Notes under the pieces: model-generated
The model's database searches: none
The model's input: only the letters and a program-made list of their open reading frames with translations
Told to the model about the DNA's origin: nothing
Shown: positions 17,886 through 26,424 of the stretch, piece after piece
Layout of the letters: every line of letters starts with the position of its first letter
How positions within the stretch are numbered: the first letter of the stretch is position 1
Position numbers and translations under genes: made by a program
NCBI GenBank assembly: GCA_038127535.1
Contig: JAYPHU010000002.1
Location: 124,001 to 188,000, forward strand
Origin: JAYPHU01 sp038127535
GTDB taxonomy: Bacteria; Pseudomonadota; Alphaproteobacteria; Rhodospirillales; UBA2165
Reading direction: 5' to 3'
Length of the DNA stretch: 64,000 nucleotides

Positions 17886-18281
17886 TTAGCGCTCAACAGG
17901 CGGTGCGAGATCAATCGCTACAATCCAATATTTTCGGGACAAGCTGTAAACATCGCTTTTTTTGACTCGAAATAGCGTGGTGATATTGCCCTTGCTGCCA
18001 CGAACGACTCCGGCTTTCTGAAACACCCCTAAATGAAACGCCTCGGGAGGGAACTTTGCCCGAACCTCGATGTTTACCCTATCGGCCGATTGATCCATGG
18101 CGTCCGCCAGAGTGGGCGTTATTTTGTCGGGTCCGCTGATATATCCGTACCCATGATAAACCACCAACAGCGCGACAATAACGCCTACGAAACGGACGTC
18201 CCGGCGATGATACCAGCGGCGCCTGCGAAACGAGGCGTCAGTTACAACGCCGGTCTCAGCTTGTGATATGGTTTCAGCCAT
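17886..18281 (-). CDS. Single-pass membrane protein at the end of the ABC importer operon
   Basis: A 131-residue protein. A basic N-terminal segment (FRRRRWYHRRDVR) precedes one transmembrane helix (about residues 30-48) and a soluble domain of about 80 residues with the pattern FHLGVFQKAGVV and TLFRVKKSDVYSLS. The positive-inside rule puts the soluble part in the periplasm. It starts 1 base after the stop of the permease gene, so it is the last gene of the operon. I do not recognise the family; it may be an accessory component of the transporter. Confidence 0.68.
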   Translation of the reverse strand: MAETISQAETGVVTDASFRRRRWYHRRDVRFVGVIVALLVVYHGYGYISGPDKITPTLADAMDQSADRVNIEVRAKFPPEAFHLGVFQKAGVVRGSKGNITTLFRVKKSDVYSLSRKYWIVAIDLAPPVER

Positions 18282-18282
18282 C

Positions 18283-19140
18283 TTAAGTCGGTTTCCAAAT
18301 CAATCCCCAGCGCTCCACCGTCCATTTTTCCAATGGCGCCAGAAGATACTTATCGGTGGCCATGAAGATGATAGAAATGATGATTACGCCAAGGAAGACC
18401 TCCTCGATCTTAAATTCTTCGGCCGAGGTAAAGATCATGAAACCGAGTCCGCTGTCGCCCCCGATCATCTCTGCCGCAATGAGCGCCCGCCAGCCGAAAC
18501 CCATGCTCATTCGCATTCCGGTTATGATGCTGGGCATGGCGCCGGGTAAATAGACATGCCAGATGACATCCCATCGGCTGCCTCCCATGGTCAGTACGCT
18601 TTGCTCGTAGACCCGCGCTACGCTGCGAACCCCAAGCATCGAGTTAAAAAACATCAGCCAAAAAATGGTGTTTAGCATGATGAACAGCGTGGTCACCCAG
18701 CCGACGCCGAACCAGACGATGGCAAGAGGTATCCAGGCTATACCAGAGATGGAATTCGCGAACACACCGATAGGCTCCAAAAATTTTGAGAGAGGTCGGT
18801 TCATCCCGGCAATAATGCCAAAGGCGATCCCCAGCGGCAGCCCAACGATGGCAGCCAGAACAACCCGTCCGATGCTCGACAAGATATGATTGGACATCTG
18901 GCAGCTCGGGTGGAGGGTGATTGCACCCCACAATCCGACACAATCTTCCTGCAAAATGACAATCGCGGACAGCACATCGCCCAAAGGCGGGATAAATACC
19001 GGCGGCAGCCACTCGAAATACGTATTCGCCTGCCACAAGGCAAACAACACGAGAAACGGAATAGACCCTAGAACAAACTTTCGGATACGCTGCCGGCCAA
19101 ACCGGCGTTGAACGGCGACGGATAGACTGGCGCTGCTCAT
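18283..19140 (-). CDS. ABC transporter permease (SsuC/TauC type)
   Basis: Inner-membrane subunit of a nitrate/sulfonate/taurine-type importer, 285 residues with about six hydrophobic segments (LVLFALWQANTYF, FIMLNTIFWLMFF and others). The EAA-loop region is GGSRWDVIWHVYLPGAMPSI. The start is set at ATG 19140 because it overlaps the stop of the upstream permease gene (ATGA), giving translational coupling; an open frame runs further upstream but would lie wholly inside the other permease. It pairs with the permease at 19137-19949 as a heterodimer, unlike SsuC, which is usually a homodimer. Confidence 0.88.
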   Translation of the reverse strand: MSSASLSVAVQRRFGRQRIRKFVLGSIPFLVLFALWQANTYFEWLPPVFIPPLGDVLSAIVILQEDCVGLWGAITLHPSCQMSNHILSSIGRVVLAAIVGLPLGIAFGIIAGMNRPLSKFLEPIGVFANSISGIAWIPLAIVWFGVGWVTTLFIMLNTIFWLMFFNSMLGVRSVARVYEQSVLTMGGSRWDVIWHVYLPGAMPSIITGMRMSMGFGWRALIAAEMIGGDSGLGFMIFTSAEEFKIEEVFLGVIIISIIFMATDKYLLAPLEKWTVERWGLIWKPT

Positions 19141-19949
19141 CGCTGTACCAGCCCCCATCGTTCGATCGTATCTGCTTCCATGGGACGCAGGAGATAATGA
19201 TCCAACAGGATCCAGGAGAATCCGATGATGACCATTCCGAGAATCACCTCGGCCGTCCGGTCGGCATCCTGACCGGTGAAGATCATCCATCCCAACCCTT
19301 CGCGGCCGGCCAACATCTCTCCCGCAATCACGGCCCGCCAGGCGAAACCGATTGAAAGCCGGGAACCGGTGGCGATATGTGGCATTGCGCCGGGAAACAA
19401 GACGTCCTTGATAATTTGATAACGGCTCGCCCCCAAGGTGCGTGCAGCATTGATGTAGCGGACCGGAATCTCCCGGACTCCAGAAAGTACGTTGAACGCG
19501 ATCGGAAAGAACGCTGTGTAAAGGATGACCGCAAAGATGGTCTTTTCGCTATTCCCCCACCAAACCACCACGATTGGAAATATGGCGATACCGGAGACCG
19601 ACTGAAAGAAATTCATGATCGGATGAAACATGTCGGCAATTGTCCGGTTAATACCCAACAACAAGCCGAACGGTATGCCGATCATCAGCCCAATGGTGCT
19701 TCCGACAATCAGCCGCATAATGGTGTCGCCGAAATAGCTCGGCAGCAATCCCTTGTAGAGCATATCCACCGATGACAAAGCGACGGCGATAGGCGATGGC
19801 AGATATCGGCCGGGATTGTCGATCCAGGCTGACGTCAGTGACCAAATGACGTAAACCCCGATCACCAGAATCACTAGGTTCATGGCGTCAATTTGCAGAA
19901 GCTTATGCAGCCGCCAACCCAGGCTGGGACCTTCATTCCTCGACGGCAA
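19137..19949 (-). CDS. ABC transporter permease (SsuC/TauC type)
   Basis: Second inner-membrane permease of the same importer, about 270 residues. Hydrophobic helices include NLVILVIGVYVIW and IFAVILYTAFFPIAF; the cytoplasmic EAA loop is LGASRYQIIKDVLFPGAMP. The apparent start is TTG at 19949, overlapping the end of the ATPase gene by 17 bases; an ATG at 19882 would cut into the first helix. The two permeases share the fold but are clearly diverged in sequence. Confidence 0.87.
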   Translation of the reverse strand: MPSRNEGPSLGWRLHKLLQIDAMNLVILVIGVYVIWSLTSAWIDNPGRYLPSPIAVALSSVDMLYKGLLPSYFGDTIMRLIVGSTIGLMIGIPFGLLLGINRTIADMFHPIMNFFQSVSGIAIFPIVVVWWGNSEKTIFAVILYTAFFPIAFNVLSGVREIPVRYINAARTLGASRYQIIKDVLFPGAMPHIATGSRLSIGFAWRAVIAGEMLAGREGLGWMIFTGQDADRTAEVILGMVIIGFSWILLDHYLLRPMEADTIERWGLVQR

Positions 19950-20733
19950 CGGACACCTCCTCGCGGACGGATTTCAGGATGTGATCACGCGCCGCTATAA
20001 ATTCTGCATCATTGTTCATATCCGACCAGATGCGCCGCTCCCGGGGAATGTTGATATCGACAATTTCTTTGAGCCGGCCGGGACGGGCGGAAAACACAAA
20101 ACACCGATCCCCTAAGAAGGCAGCCTCTTCGACTGAATGAGTGATGAATAGAATCGTCTTCTTAGTCGCCAAGGCAATCCGATTAAGTTCTTCCTGCAGG
20201 GTAATACGGGTCTGCGCATCAACCGCGGCAAATGGTTCGTCCATGAGCATAACGACGGGATCAGCACAGAGAGTCCGCGCCACCTGGCAACGCTGCTTCA
20301 TGCCACCGGAAAGTTCGTGCGGATATTTGTCTTCGAAACCGGTGAGTCCAACCAGATCGACAAATTCTTGCACCCTGGCGTCGCGTTCAGCCACCGGTAG
20401 TTTCCGGATTTCGAGGCCATGCCCGATATTGCGCGAGACAGTACGCCACGGCAGGATCGCGTGCTCCTGAAAGACTACACCCCGGTCCGGCCCCGGCCCG
20501 TGAATGACATTGCCATCGACTGTCACCTCACCCACCGAATAAGGCAGAAGTCCCGCCAATATATTCAGCAAGGTCGATTTGCCACAGCCGCTAGGCCCCA
20601 CCACGGAGACCAGTTCGCCTTCATAAAGCTCTAAGTTAATGTCTTCGAGGGCGTGTACGGATTCGCCCGTGTATTCGTCGGGGTAATGATGACTCAGACC
20701 CCGAACGACAAGTTTTGTCGCTAAGTTATTCAT
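19933..20733 (-). CDS. ABC transporter ATP-binding protein (SsuB/TauB type)
   Basis: Cytoplasmic ATPase of the importer, about 266 residues. Walker A GPSGCGKST, Q-loop in VVFQEHAILPW, signature LSGGMKQR, Walker B VVMLMDEPFAAVD and switch His in ILFITHSVEEA are all intact, so it should hydrolyse ATP. The start at MNNLATK (20733) has CAGGAC just upstream; a further upstream TTG (20763) is less likely. It overlaps the permease gene that follows. Confidence 0.92.
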   Translation of the reverse strand: MNNLATKLVVRGLSHHYPDEYTGESVHALEDINLELYEGELVSVVGPSGCGKSTLLNILAGLLPYSVGEVTVDGNVIHGPGPDRGVVFQEHAILPWRTVSRNIGHGLEIRKLPVAERDARVQEFVDLVGLTGFEDKYPHELSGGMKQRCQVARTLCADPVVMLMDEPFAAVDAQTRITLQEELNRIALATKKTILFITHSVEEAAFLGDRCFVFSARPGRLKEIVDINIPRERRIWSDMNNDAEFIAARDHILKSVREEVSVAVEE

Positions 20734-20767
20734 AATGTCCTGACCACTCGATGATCGTATCAAGTTG

Positions 20768-20799
20768 GCGGCGACGGACGGTCAAAAACCGTCCGCCGC
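20768..20799 (-). terminator. Intra-operon hairpin between substrate-binding protein and ATPase genes
   Basis: GGACGGT / ACCGTCC with a CAAAA loop, extended by GCGGC / GCCGC with a 3-base bulge. It lies in the 91-base gap between the binding-protein stop and the ATPase start. Such hairpins often protect the upstream mRNA or partly end transcription, so that the binding protein is made in excess. No T-run follows. Confidence 0.5.
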
Positions 20800-20824
20800 A
20801 TCGCCAATATCGTCCAACCAACGA

Positions 20825-21838
20825 TTACTTCATGTCAGCAAACCACTCTGGATGGCGTTTGATCGTGCTGTTGATGAAAGACGTATCTAGATACTTCGCC
20901 GGATCATAGGGCCGCTTCATCTTCTTTTGTGCGATCAACTGCTTGACCGAGGCTTTGAACGCTTCCGCCGTGCCGCCGCCGATCCGCGCGTCATAGACAA
21001 CGTGCTTGATGGTGCGCTTCACCAGATCGGCGTTCATGCCGCGCACAAAGCGGGAACCAATTTGCGCAACCTCGTCTGCGTTCTTTGGATCACGCAGGAA
21101 GTGCGCCGCCTCCGCCATGGCGTCGACAAAGGCCTGAGTTCGCTTGCGGTCACCATAAACTTTATCCGGTTGACCGTGCATACCCGCACAGAAGCAAACA
21201 TAACCACCGCCGCGAACCACCAAATTCGATCCTTTGACTTTGTCCAATGCACGGGTCACGTTTGGTTCCCACGCGACGACGGCTTCGACACCACCGGATT
21301 CCAGCGTGGACACATGGCTCGGCGGACGGACGTTGATCCGCTTGATGTCGTTCTTGGACATGCCGGCGCGCTTCAGCAACTCCTGCAGGTAGAGATCGCC
21401 CGTGGTGCCGAACGCCACGCCAACCGTCTTGCCCTTGAGATCGGCAATCGATTTGATGCCGGTCCCTGGCCGGGCGATAATACCCACGTTGTTATCGCTG
21501 GTGGGGGAACTGAAGTGCCCACCCAGATAGCCGACCACGCCGCGCAATTTGATGCCTTTCTCCAGGGCGACCGGCAAATTGGTAAAAGCCGCAGGGGCGA
21601 AATCGATTTCCCCGGCCCGCAGTGACTTGGTCAGCGCGGCCCCGGTATTCCGGACAACGACCTTGGCGTTCAATCCGTGTTTGGCAAAAAAGCCCTTATC
21701 TTGGGCGACAAACACTATCATGCCGCCAACGTTGCTGGCGGCGCCGACTTTCAGTTCTTGTGCATCTGCATTGGTTGCAGCCGTTAACGCCGGCAGCATG
21801 GCCAAACCAGCGATCAAGATTTTAGAAATTCTGAACAT
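20825..21838 (-). CDS. ABC transporter substrate-binding protein (SsuA/NMT1-like)
   Basis: Periplasmic binding protein of about 337 residues. A Sec signal peptide (ILIAGLAMLPALTAATNADA) is followed by a mature domain typical of nitrate/sulfonate/taurine or THI5-like binding proteins: KVGAASNVGGMIVFVAQDKG, a lobe-switch region DLKGKTVGVAFGTTGD and GGVEAVVAWEPNV. The ATG at 21838 follows AGGAGG at the right distance, a strong ribosome-binding site. It is the first gene of the five-gene importer operon. The substrate cannot be read from sequence; no sulfonatase or nitrilase gene is adjacent to hint at it. Confidence 0.87.
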   Translation of the reverse strand: MFRISKILIAGLAMLPALTAATNADAQELKVGAASNVGGMIVFVAQDKGFFAKHGLNAKVVVRNTGAALTKSLRAGEIDFAPAAFTNLPVALEKGIKLRGVVGYLGGHFSSPTSDNNVGIIARPGTGIKSIADLKGKTVGVAFGTTGDLYLQELLKRAGMSKNDIKRINVRPPSHVSTLESGGVEAVVAWEPNVTRALDKVKGSNLVVRGGGYVCFCAGMHGQPDKVYGDRKRTQAFVDAMAEAAHFLRDPKNADEVAQIGSRFVRGMNADLVKRTIKHVVYDARIGGGTAEAFKASVKQLIAQKKMKRPYDPAKYLDTSFINSTIKRHPEWFADMK

Positions 21839-22186
21839 CAAATTACCTCCTATTTTGTGTGTTCAAGACCGTCCTTCATTGTTTCGGGGCTTTGCAAATT
21901 AAGGCCACAAATGACCAATCGCCCTCTTTTTGGTTTCCGGCCGCCAAAAGCTTGCCGGTGAGGCCTCAAAAGAGACCCGGTATCATCAGGAAATGAAGGG
22001 CTACCCTAGATCACGCGCCCCAGCTTTTCCCGTAACAATTATGTGACCCGAATGGAAATATCGTTGAAAGCATCCTTTATGTGGCTTGATCGGTCTACAG
22101 AAAATATGTGTTGTAATGAACTATTCAGTAACTTATGCGATGAATCGTATTTAATTAACCTAATCCGAAAATTAAGCTTCACAGCC
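21839..22186. promoter_or_regulatory. Divergent promoter region of ABC importer and HxlR regulator
   Basis: About 350 bases without a recognisable gene between divergent starts. The right half (22030-22180) is clearly AT-richer than its surroundings (for example ATTTAATTAACC), as expected for promoters. I could not fix a -35/-10 pair or a clear operator palindrome. An open frame runs through the right half into the regulator, so a longer N-terminus is formally possible. Confidence 0.45.
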
Positions 22187-22603
22187 ATGCCTCAAGCCGA
22201 ATCTTACACCCCCAGATACGTCAATCTTCCCGCCGACGAAATTAAGGCGTTGGAGGACTCTCGCCCGTTCCAGAAAGTGCTGGTGCGTCTATCCAACAAA
22301 TGGAACGTGATGGTCGTTCGCCGGTTAAGCGGCCGCACCATGCGTCCGTCGGAGCTGAAACGGGAGATCGGCAATATCTCGGCAAAGGTGCTGACCCAGA
22401 CATTACGGGAACTGGAAAGCTATGGGCTGGTGACCCGCAAGGTCTATCCGGTCATTCCGCCCAAGGTCGAATATACGCTAACGGAAATGGGCGACAGTCT
22501 GGTAATCGCCCTGGATGCGCTTCGGGATTGGGCCATGGACAATAACGCCGCCGTCGAGGCCGCGATGGAGACGTTCAAAGAGGAAACCGCCGGGAACGGA
22601 TAG
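22187..22603 (+). CDS. HxlR-family winged-helix transcriptional regulator
   Basis: A 138-residue MarR-like DNA-binding protein. The HxlR core is clear: LVRLSNKWNVMVVRRLSG, then RPSELKREIGNISAKVLTQT as the recognition region, LRELESYGLVTRKVYP and VEYTLTEMGDSL as the wing. I start at MPQAESY (22187); an open frame extends 48 codons upstream through AT-rich sequence with unusual composition and is probably not coding. It is divergent from the ABC importer, which it may control, and precedes the oxidoreductase gene at 22695. Confidence 0.84.
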   Translation: MPQAESYTPRYVNLPADEIKALEDSRPFQKVLVRLSNKWNVMVVRRLSGRTMRPSELKREIGNISAKVLTQTLRELESYGLVTRKVYPVIPPKVEYTLTEMGDSLVIALDALRDWAMDNNAAVEAAMETFKEETAGNG

Positions 22604-22694
22604 GTGCCCACGGCTTTACCCAGCCAATGATTCCCGATAGAAACAGCGGCCTTTCGCAACGAATTTTGACACCATCTGAAAGGAGAGATTTTCC

Positions 22695-23819
22695 ATGACG
22701 AACACGGTTGATGAAATTGGACTGGCGATCGTCGGCTGCGGCACGATCGGCCGCATCCGTGCCAAGTATGCGCGTGAATATCCGGGGGTTAAATGGCTGG
22801 GCCTGTGCGATGTGAACGATGATCTGGGCAAGCAGCTGGCCGAAGACACCAAGGCCGATTTCTATACCAATGACTTCTACGAGCTGATCAAACGGCCAGA
22901 AGTCAACGCGGTCATGATCATCACCGATGAAAATAAACACACCGATCCGACCCTGGCCGCAGTGGAACAGGGCCACAAGCTGTTCATCGAGAAACCGCTG
23001 GCGACGGAAGCCCGGGAGTCCGCACAGATCCTGAAAGCGATCACGGATGAGGGCCTCGACGCTGTTGTCGGCTACACCCAACGGTTCCGCCGCCGGTTCC
23101 TGACCATCAAGGAGCGGCTGGTGCAGGGCCAGATCGGCGACGTGCACTCAGTCACGACCCGGGCCTTCATGAACCGGATGGTCCCCATCGCCACCATCAA
23201 TAAGACCAACCAGCGCCACAATCTGACGCCGATGGTGGTTTCCGGCACCCACTCGTTGGATATGTCCATGTGGCTGCTGGAAGGCAAGAAGCCGGTCTCG
23301 GTTTATGCCCGCTCGGTCGAGAAAGTACTCAACGAATGGGGCACCAAGGATTCCACCTTCGGCATTTTCACCTTCGAGGACGGCACCCTGTTCTCAATGA
23401 ACATTTGCTGGGCCCTGCCGGAAGTATGGCCGGGCACGGTGTACGGTCTGGAAATCGGTATTGTCGGCGCGGAGGGCGTGATCGATATTGAAGACACTCA
23501 CCGGGATCTGGTGCTGGCCACCAACCAAAATCTGCCGGGCGGCTATATTTCCGGCGGCTACAAAGCGCCGGAACGGCATGTCGACTTCCTGACCTCCTAC
23601 CCGCCGGGTGATCTGTGGAACAATCAGCTTTACGGGCCCATGCGCGAAGAAACCATCGGCTGGTTCACGCGGATCATGATGGGCACGCCGACGCCTCACG
23701 CGACCGCGGCCGAGGGCCACGCCAACCTACTGCATACGATGGCGATGGACCGGTCCGCCAAGCTGGGCAAGGAAGTCGCCCTGCCGATCGATCCGGAAGA
23801 GTTCTACGACGAGGAATAG
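22695..23819 (+). CDS. Gfo/Idh/MocA-family NAD(P)-dependent oxidoreductase
   Basis: A 374-residue dehydrogenase of the glucose-fructose oxidoreductase / inositol 2-dehydrogenase family. N-terminal Rossmann motif IVGCGTIGRIRAKYA, catalytic-Lys motif FIEKPLATEA, and the C-terminal alpha/beta domain with HSLDMSMWLLEGKKP (active-site His/Asp region). GAAAGGAGAG precedes the ATG. It is one of three such genes in the window (others at 28480 and 50955). The likely substrate is a polyol or sugar acid, but the sequence does not show which. Repeat elements follow its stop. Confidence 0.87.
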   Translation: MTNTVDEIGLAIVGCGTIGRIRAKYAREYPGVKWLGLCDVNDDLGKQLAEDTKADFYTNDFYELIKRPEVNAVMIITDENKHTDPTLAAVEQGHKLFIEKPLATEARESAQILKAITDEGLDAVVGYTQRFRRRFLTIKERLVQGQIGDVHSVTTRAFMNRMVPIATINKTNQRHNLTPMVVSGTHSLDMSMWLLEGKKPVSVYARSVEKVLNEWGTKDSTFGIFTFEDGTLFSMNICWALPEVWPGTVYGLEIGIVGAEGVIDIEDTHRDLVLATNQNLPGGYISGGYKAPERHVDFLTSYPPGDLWNNQLYGPMREETIGWFTRIMMGTPTPHATAAEGHANLLHTMAMDRSAKLGKEVALPIDPEEFYDEE

Positions 23820-23890
23820 GGTAAGCGTTCGGGCAAGAAACATAGAGGCCCGACCGCCGTCGATCCAGCAGCCTAAATAAAACCATTGAA

Positions 23891-24007
23891 CATGGGTCCA
23901 CGGGTCACGGCTTCGCCGGCCTGTGAATGACTAATTTTACTACCTTTAAGTTCCTAGTCATGCGCGGACCAGCGCGGATAATCCGCGACGTGATCCGCGT
24001 ACCCATG
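23891..24007. repeat. Inverted pair of GC-rich palindromic repeats
   Basis: Two REP-like units facing each other. The left unit ends ...GAATGACTA (23933), the right begins TAGTCATGCGCGGACC (23955) and ends GATCCGCGTACCCATG (24007). Between them is an AT-rich spacer. The right unit is nearly the same as 28223-28274. The pair sits between convergent genes and may act as a bidirectional terminator. Confidence 0.75.
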
Positions 24008-24024
24008 TTTTAAAATGGGAAGAC

Positions 24025-25077
24025 TTACCCCAACCCCGCGACACCCAAATCATCAGCCAGCTTAGCCAGCGCGTCGAACAGCGCGTCAGGCATGGGGATC
24101 CCGTTCGCCTCATAATCCTGGCGTTTGCGCCGGGACTGTTCACCGGGCAGCAACACTTCATCAAAGCCCGGCAGTGTCGGTGACGCCTTAATCGCACGAA
24201 TGGCTGCATCGACCCGGCGCTTGAACGCCGTTACGTCGCCGAACGCGGCGATATCGATAGCGACAATAAACTGACCGGTGTTCGTCACCGTCTTGAAGTC
24301 CGCATTGAAATCGACCACATCCTCGCCGAACGCCGCGCCGTTTAGCGAACCCGCCAGCAGCCCGAACAACAACGACAGGCCATAACCCTTGGGCCCGCCG
24401 ATAGGCAGCAGGAAGCCGTCTTCGGATTTGGTCGGATCGGTGAGCGGCTTGCCGTCCTTACTGATCATCCAGCCTTCGGGCATCTGCTCGCCCCGCTGGG
24501 CCGCTGTCTTCACCTTGCCGTAGGCCGCCACGGTGGTCGCCATGTCGAGGACGACGGGCGGCTCTTCGAGGCCCGGCACGGCGGCCGCGATCGGATTGGT
24601 GCTGAGCAGCATGTCGGTGCCGCCCCACGGCGGCATATGATTGGCGTTGCCCACCGCCACATAGAGCCCGATCATGTCGTGCGCCAGGGGCATCTTGGCG
24701 TATAAATTGGCCGGGCCCGCATGGTTGCTGTGATGAGAGCCGACCCAAGCCACGCCTTGGGTCTTGGCTTTTTCGATGGCCACCTCGGCGCAGTACTTCA
24801 TCACCAGATGGCCTTGAGCATTGTCACCGTTGACCAGCGCCATCCCCGGCTTTTCCTCGTCGATCCGGATGTTCGGGGTGAGGTTCAGCCCGCCTTCCTT
24901 GATCCGGCGGACATAGCCCGGCAGACGGAAGATTCCATGTCCGTCGGAGCCGTTCAGGTCGGCCTCCGCCATCAAGTCCGCGATGGTTCCGGCATCATCC
25001 GCCGGCATACTTGTGGATTCCAGGGACCGGGAGATGAACGCGCTCAGTTGATCCTTGGTGAAGCGCCGCTGGCTCAT
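24025..25077 (-). CDS. Ldh2/MDH2/YlbC-family NAD(P)-dependent oxidoreductase
   Basis: A 350-residue dehydrogenase of the malate/L-lactate/L-sulfolactate (Ldh2) family, unrelated to Rossmann-type enzymes. Family blocks include ADLNGSDGHGIFRLPGY near the N-terminus, VGSHHSNHAGPANLYA with the catalytic His, STNPIAAAVPG and GPKGYGLSLLFGLLAG. It starts 2 bases after the cupin gene stop, so the two form an operon. Family members reduce 2-oxo acids such as 2,3-diketo-L-gulonate or oxidise 2-hydroxyacids; the exact substrate is unknown. A hydroxyacid fits the neighbouring dehydrogenases. Confidence 0.87.
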   Translation of the reverse strand: MSQRRFTKDQLSAFISRSLESTSMPADDAGTIADLMAEADLNGSDGHGIFRLPGYVRRIKEGGLNLTPNIRIDEEKPGMALVNGDNAQGHLVMKYCAEVAIEKAKTQGVAWVGSHHSNHAGPANLYAKMPLAHDMIGLYVAVGNANHMPPWGGTDMLLSTNPIAAAVPGLEEPPVVLDMATTVAAYGKVKTAAQRGEQMPEGWMISKDGKPLTDPTKSEDGFLLPIGGPKGYGLSLLFGLLAGSLNGAAFGEDVVDFNADFKTVTNTGQFIVAIDIAAFGDVTAFKRRVDAAIRAIKASPTLPGFDEVLLPGEQSRRKRQDYEANGIPMPDALFDALAKLADDLGVAGLG

Positions 25078-25079
25078 GC

Positions 25080-25484
25080 CTAGTTCACCACGTCTTCGCC
25101 GGATAGGTGCTCGACGGTTTTGCCGGTGGATTGGAAGGTGCGGGTCACTTCGTCAGTGTCATACACCCAAAGGATCGTCATCCGGCCCTTGCCGGTGTTG
25201 ATAAAGCGGTGCCAGGTGCCAGCCTTGATATAGGTCGTGTCCATGATGTTGACCGGGGTCACCTCGCCCTCGATCTCGACCACACCCTCGCCTTCGATCA
25301 GGGTCACCTGTTCGTCGCAGTTGTGCTGATGCACGGGAACTTCCCGGTCCGGCGGGAAACTGGTGAGCCCGGTGGTGATACGGGAGCCACAAACATGCTT
25401 GGCCGCCATCAGCGTGGTTTCCACACCATCGCCCCGCGCATGCACGGGCAAATCGTCGATTTTCATGATTCTGGTCTCGGACAT
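25080..25484 (-). CDS. Cupin-domain protein
   Basis: A 134-residue single-domain cupin. Motif 1, VPVHQHNCDEQVTLIEGEG, has the His-x-His and Glu metal ligands; motif 2, AGTWHRFINTGKGRM, has the last His. A small beta-barrel enzyme or binding protein, perhaps a sugar isomerase or lyase helper. AGGAGGAG precedes the ATG. It is the first gene of the operon with the Ldh2-type dehydrogenase and is divergent from the GntR gene. Confidence 0.83.
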   Translation of the reverse strand: MSETRIMKIDDLPVHARGDGVETTLMAAKHVCGSRITTGLTSFPPDREVPVHQHNCDEQVTLIEGEGVVEIEGEVTPVNIMDTTYIKAGTWHRFINTGKGRMTILWVYDTDEVTRTFQSTGKTVEHLSGEDVVN

Positions 25485-25579
25485 CGTTCTCCTCCTCCGG
25501 CCGCGCGGGCCCGGAATTTATTGACCGTTTGCGCTGAATGATTCTCGGTAGCATACTGGAATCAAAGGCTTTCACAACG

Positions 25580-25591
25580 ACTTATAGAAGA
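25580..25591. promoter_or_regulatory. Possible degenerate GntR operator
   Basis: ACTTATAGAAGA matches the palindrome TCTTATATAAGA (found exactly at 29575 and 39638) at 10 of 12 positions. It lies 33 bases before the GntR start codon, between the divergent cupin and GntR genes, where an autoregulatory site is expected. Inference from resemblance and position only. Confidence 0.4.
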
Positions 25592-25623
25592 CTGAAAGCG
25601 CAAAATCAGGGGAGGTGAGAACG

Positions 25624-26400
25624 GTGAGTTCTCATTCGAAAAGTCAACCGGCCAACACCAACAGGGCGGCGAAAACGGGCGTTCAAAAACGCGCCGCGCG
25701 CCTGCCGTTATATCAGAAAGTCGACAATATCATCCGCCAGCAGCTGATCGACAATGTCTGGAAACCCGGCGAGGCGCTCCCCAGCGAAATGCAGCTGGCG
25801 GCCGAGTTGAACGTCAGCCAGGGAACTGTTCGCAAGGCGCTCAACGACCTGGTCGCGGAGAACTTGCTGTTTCGCCGCCAGGGCATCGGCACGTTTGTGT
25901 CCGAGCATACGGAACGCCGGGCGTTGTTTCTGTATTTTAGCATTGTCGGCAATGACGGCGCCCGCCTTTTGCCGGTCAGCAAAATTCTGAACTGCGAAGA
26001 GCGGGTCTCGACGCCCGAGGAAGCGGCAAAACTTCAACTGGCCGAAGGTGATATGGTCGTACACTTCCGCCGCATCCGCTATTTCGAAGATGTGCCTACC
26101 ATCGTCGAATCCATCACCCTGCCTCTGGAGCATTTCCCCGGCTTCGGCACGGAGGTGGACCCGCCCAACAATCTGTTCCGGTTCTATCAGTCGACATACG
26201 GCGTGACGGTCTCCAAAGCGGAAGAACATTTGCAGGCGGTCGCCGCCACGCCGGAAGAAGCGGCGCTGTTGAATATCGACCTCGGGCAGCCGCTGTTGGA
26301 GATTGACCGGATCGCCAAGATGTTGGACGGCCGGCCTGTGGAATGGCGCATCACCCACTGCGATAACAATAACTACCGCTACGTTGCAGAGCGGGGGTAA
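25624..26400 (+). CDS. GntR-family (HutC/UTRA) transcriptional regulator
   Basis: A 258-residue regulator. The N-terminal winged helix contains LYQKVDNIIRQQLIDNVWKP and PSEMQLAAELNVSQGTVRKA, followed by ALNDLVAENLLFRRQGIGTF. The C-terminal UTRA ligand-binding domain (about residues 85-250) has FRRIRYFEDVPTIVES and IDRIAKMLDGRPVEWR. The start is GTG 25624, 8 bases after GGAGG; an in-frame GTG at 25615 overlaps that site. Divergent from the cupin/Ldh2 operon and 24 bases upstream of two hydroxyacid dehydrogenases, so it probably controls both. The effector is likely a sugar acid or its phosphate. Confidence 0.89.
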   Translation: MSSHSKSQPANTNRAAKTGVQKRAARLPLYQKVDNIIRQQLIDNVWKPGEALPSEMQLAAELNVSQGTVRKALNDLVAENLLFRRQGIGTFVSEHTERRALFLYFSIVGNDGARLLPVSKILNCEERVSTPEEAAKLQLAEGDMVVHFRRIRYFEDVPTIVESITLPLEHFPGFGTEVDPPNNLFRFYQSTYGVTVSKAEEHLQAVAATPEEAALLNIDLGQPLLEIDRIAKMLDGRPVEWRITHCDNNNYRYVAERG

Positions 26401-26424
26401 TCGGCTCTCACGACGGAGAACAAT

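Noticed and set aside
17886..22603. Naming the ABC importer ssuABC or tauABC
   Set aside because: The family covers sulfonates, taurine, nitrate, pyrimidines and others; no substrate-processing gene is present to decide.
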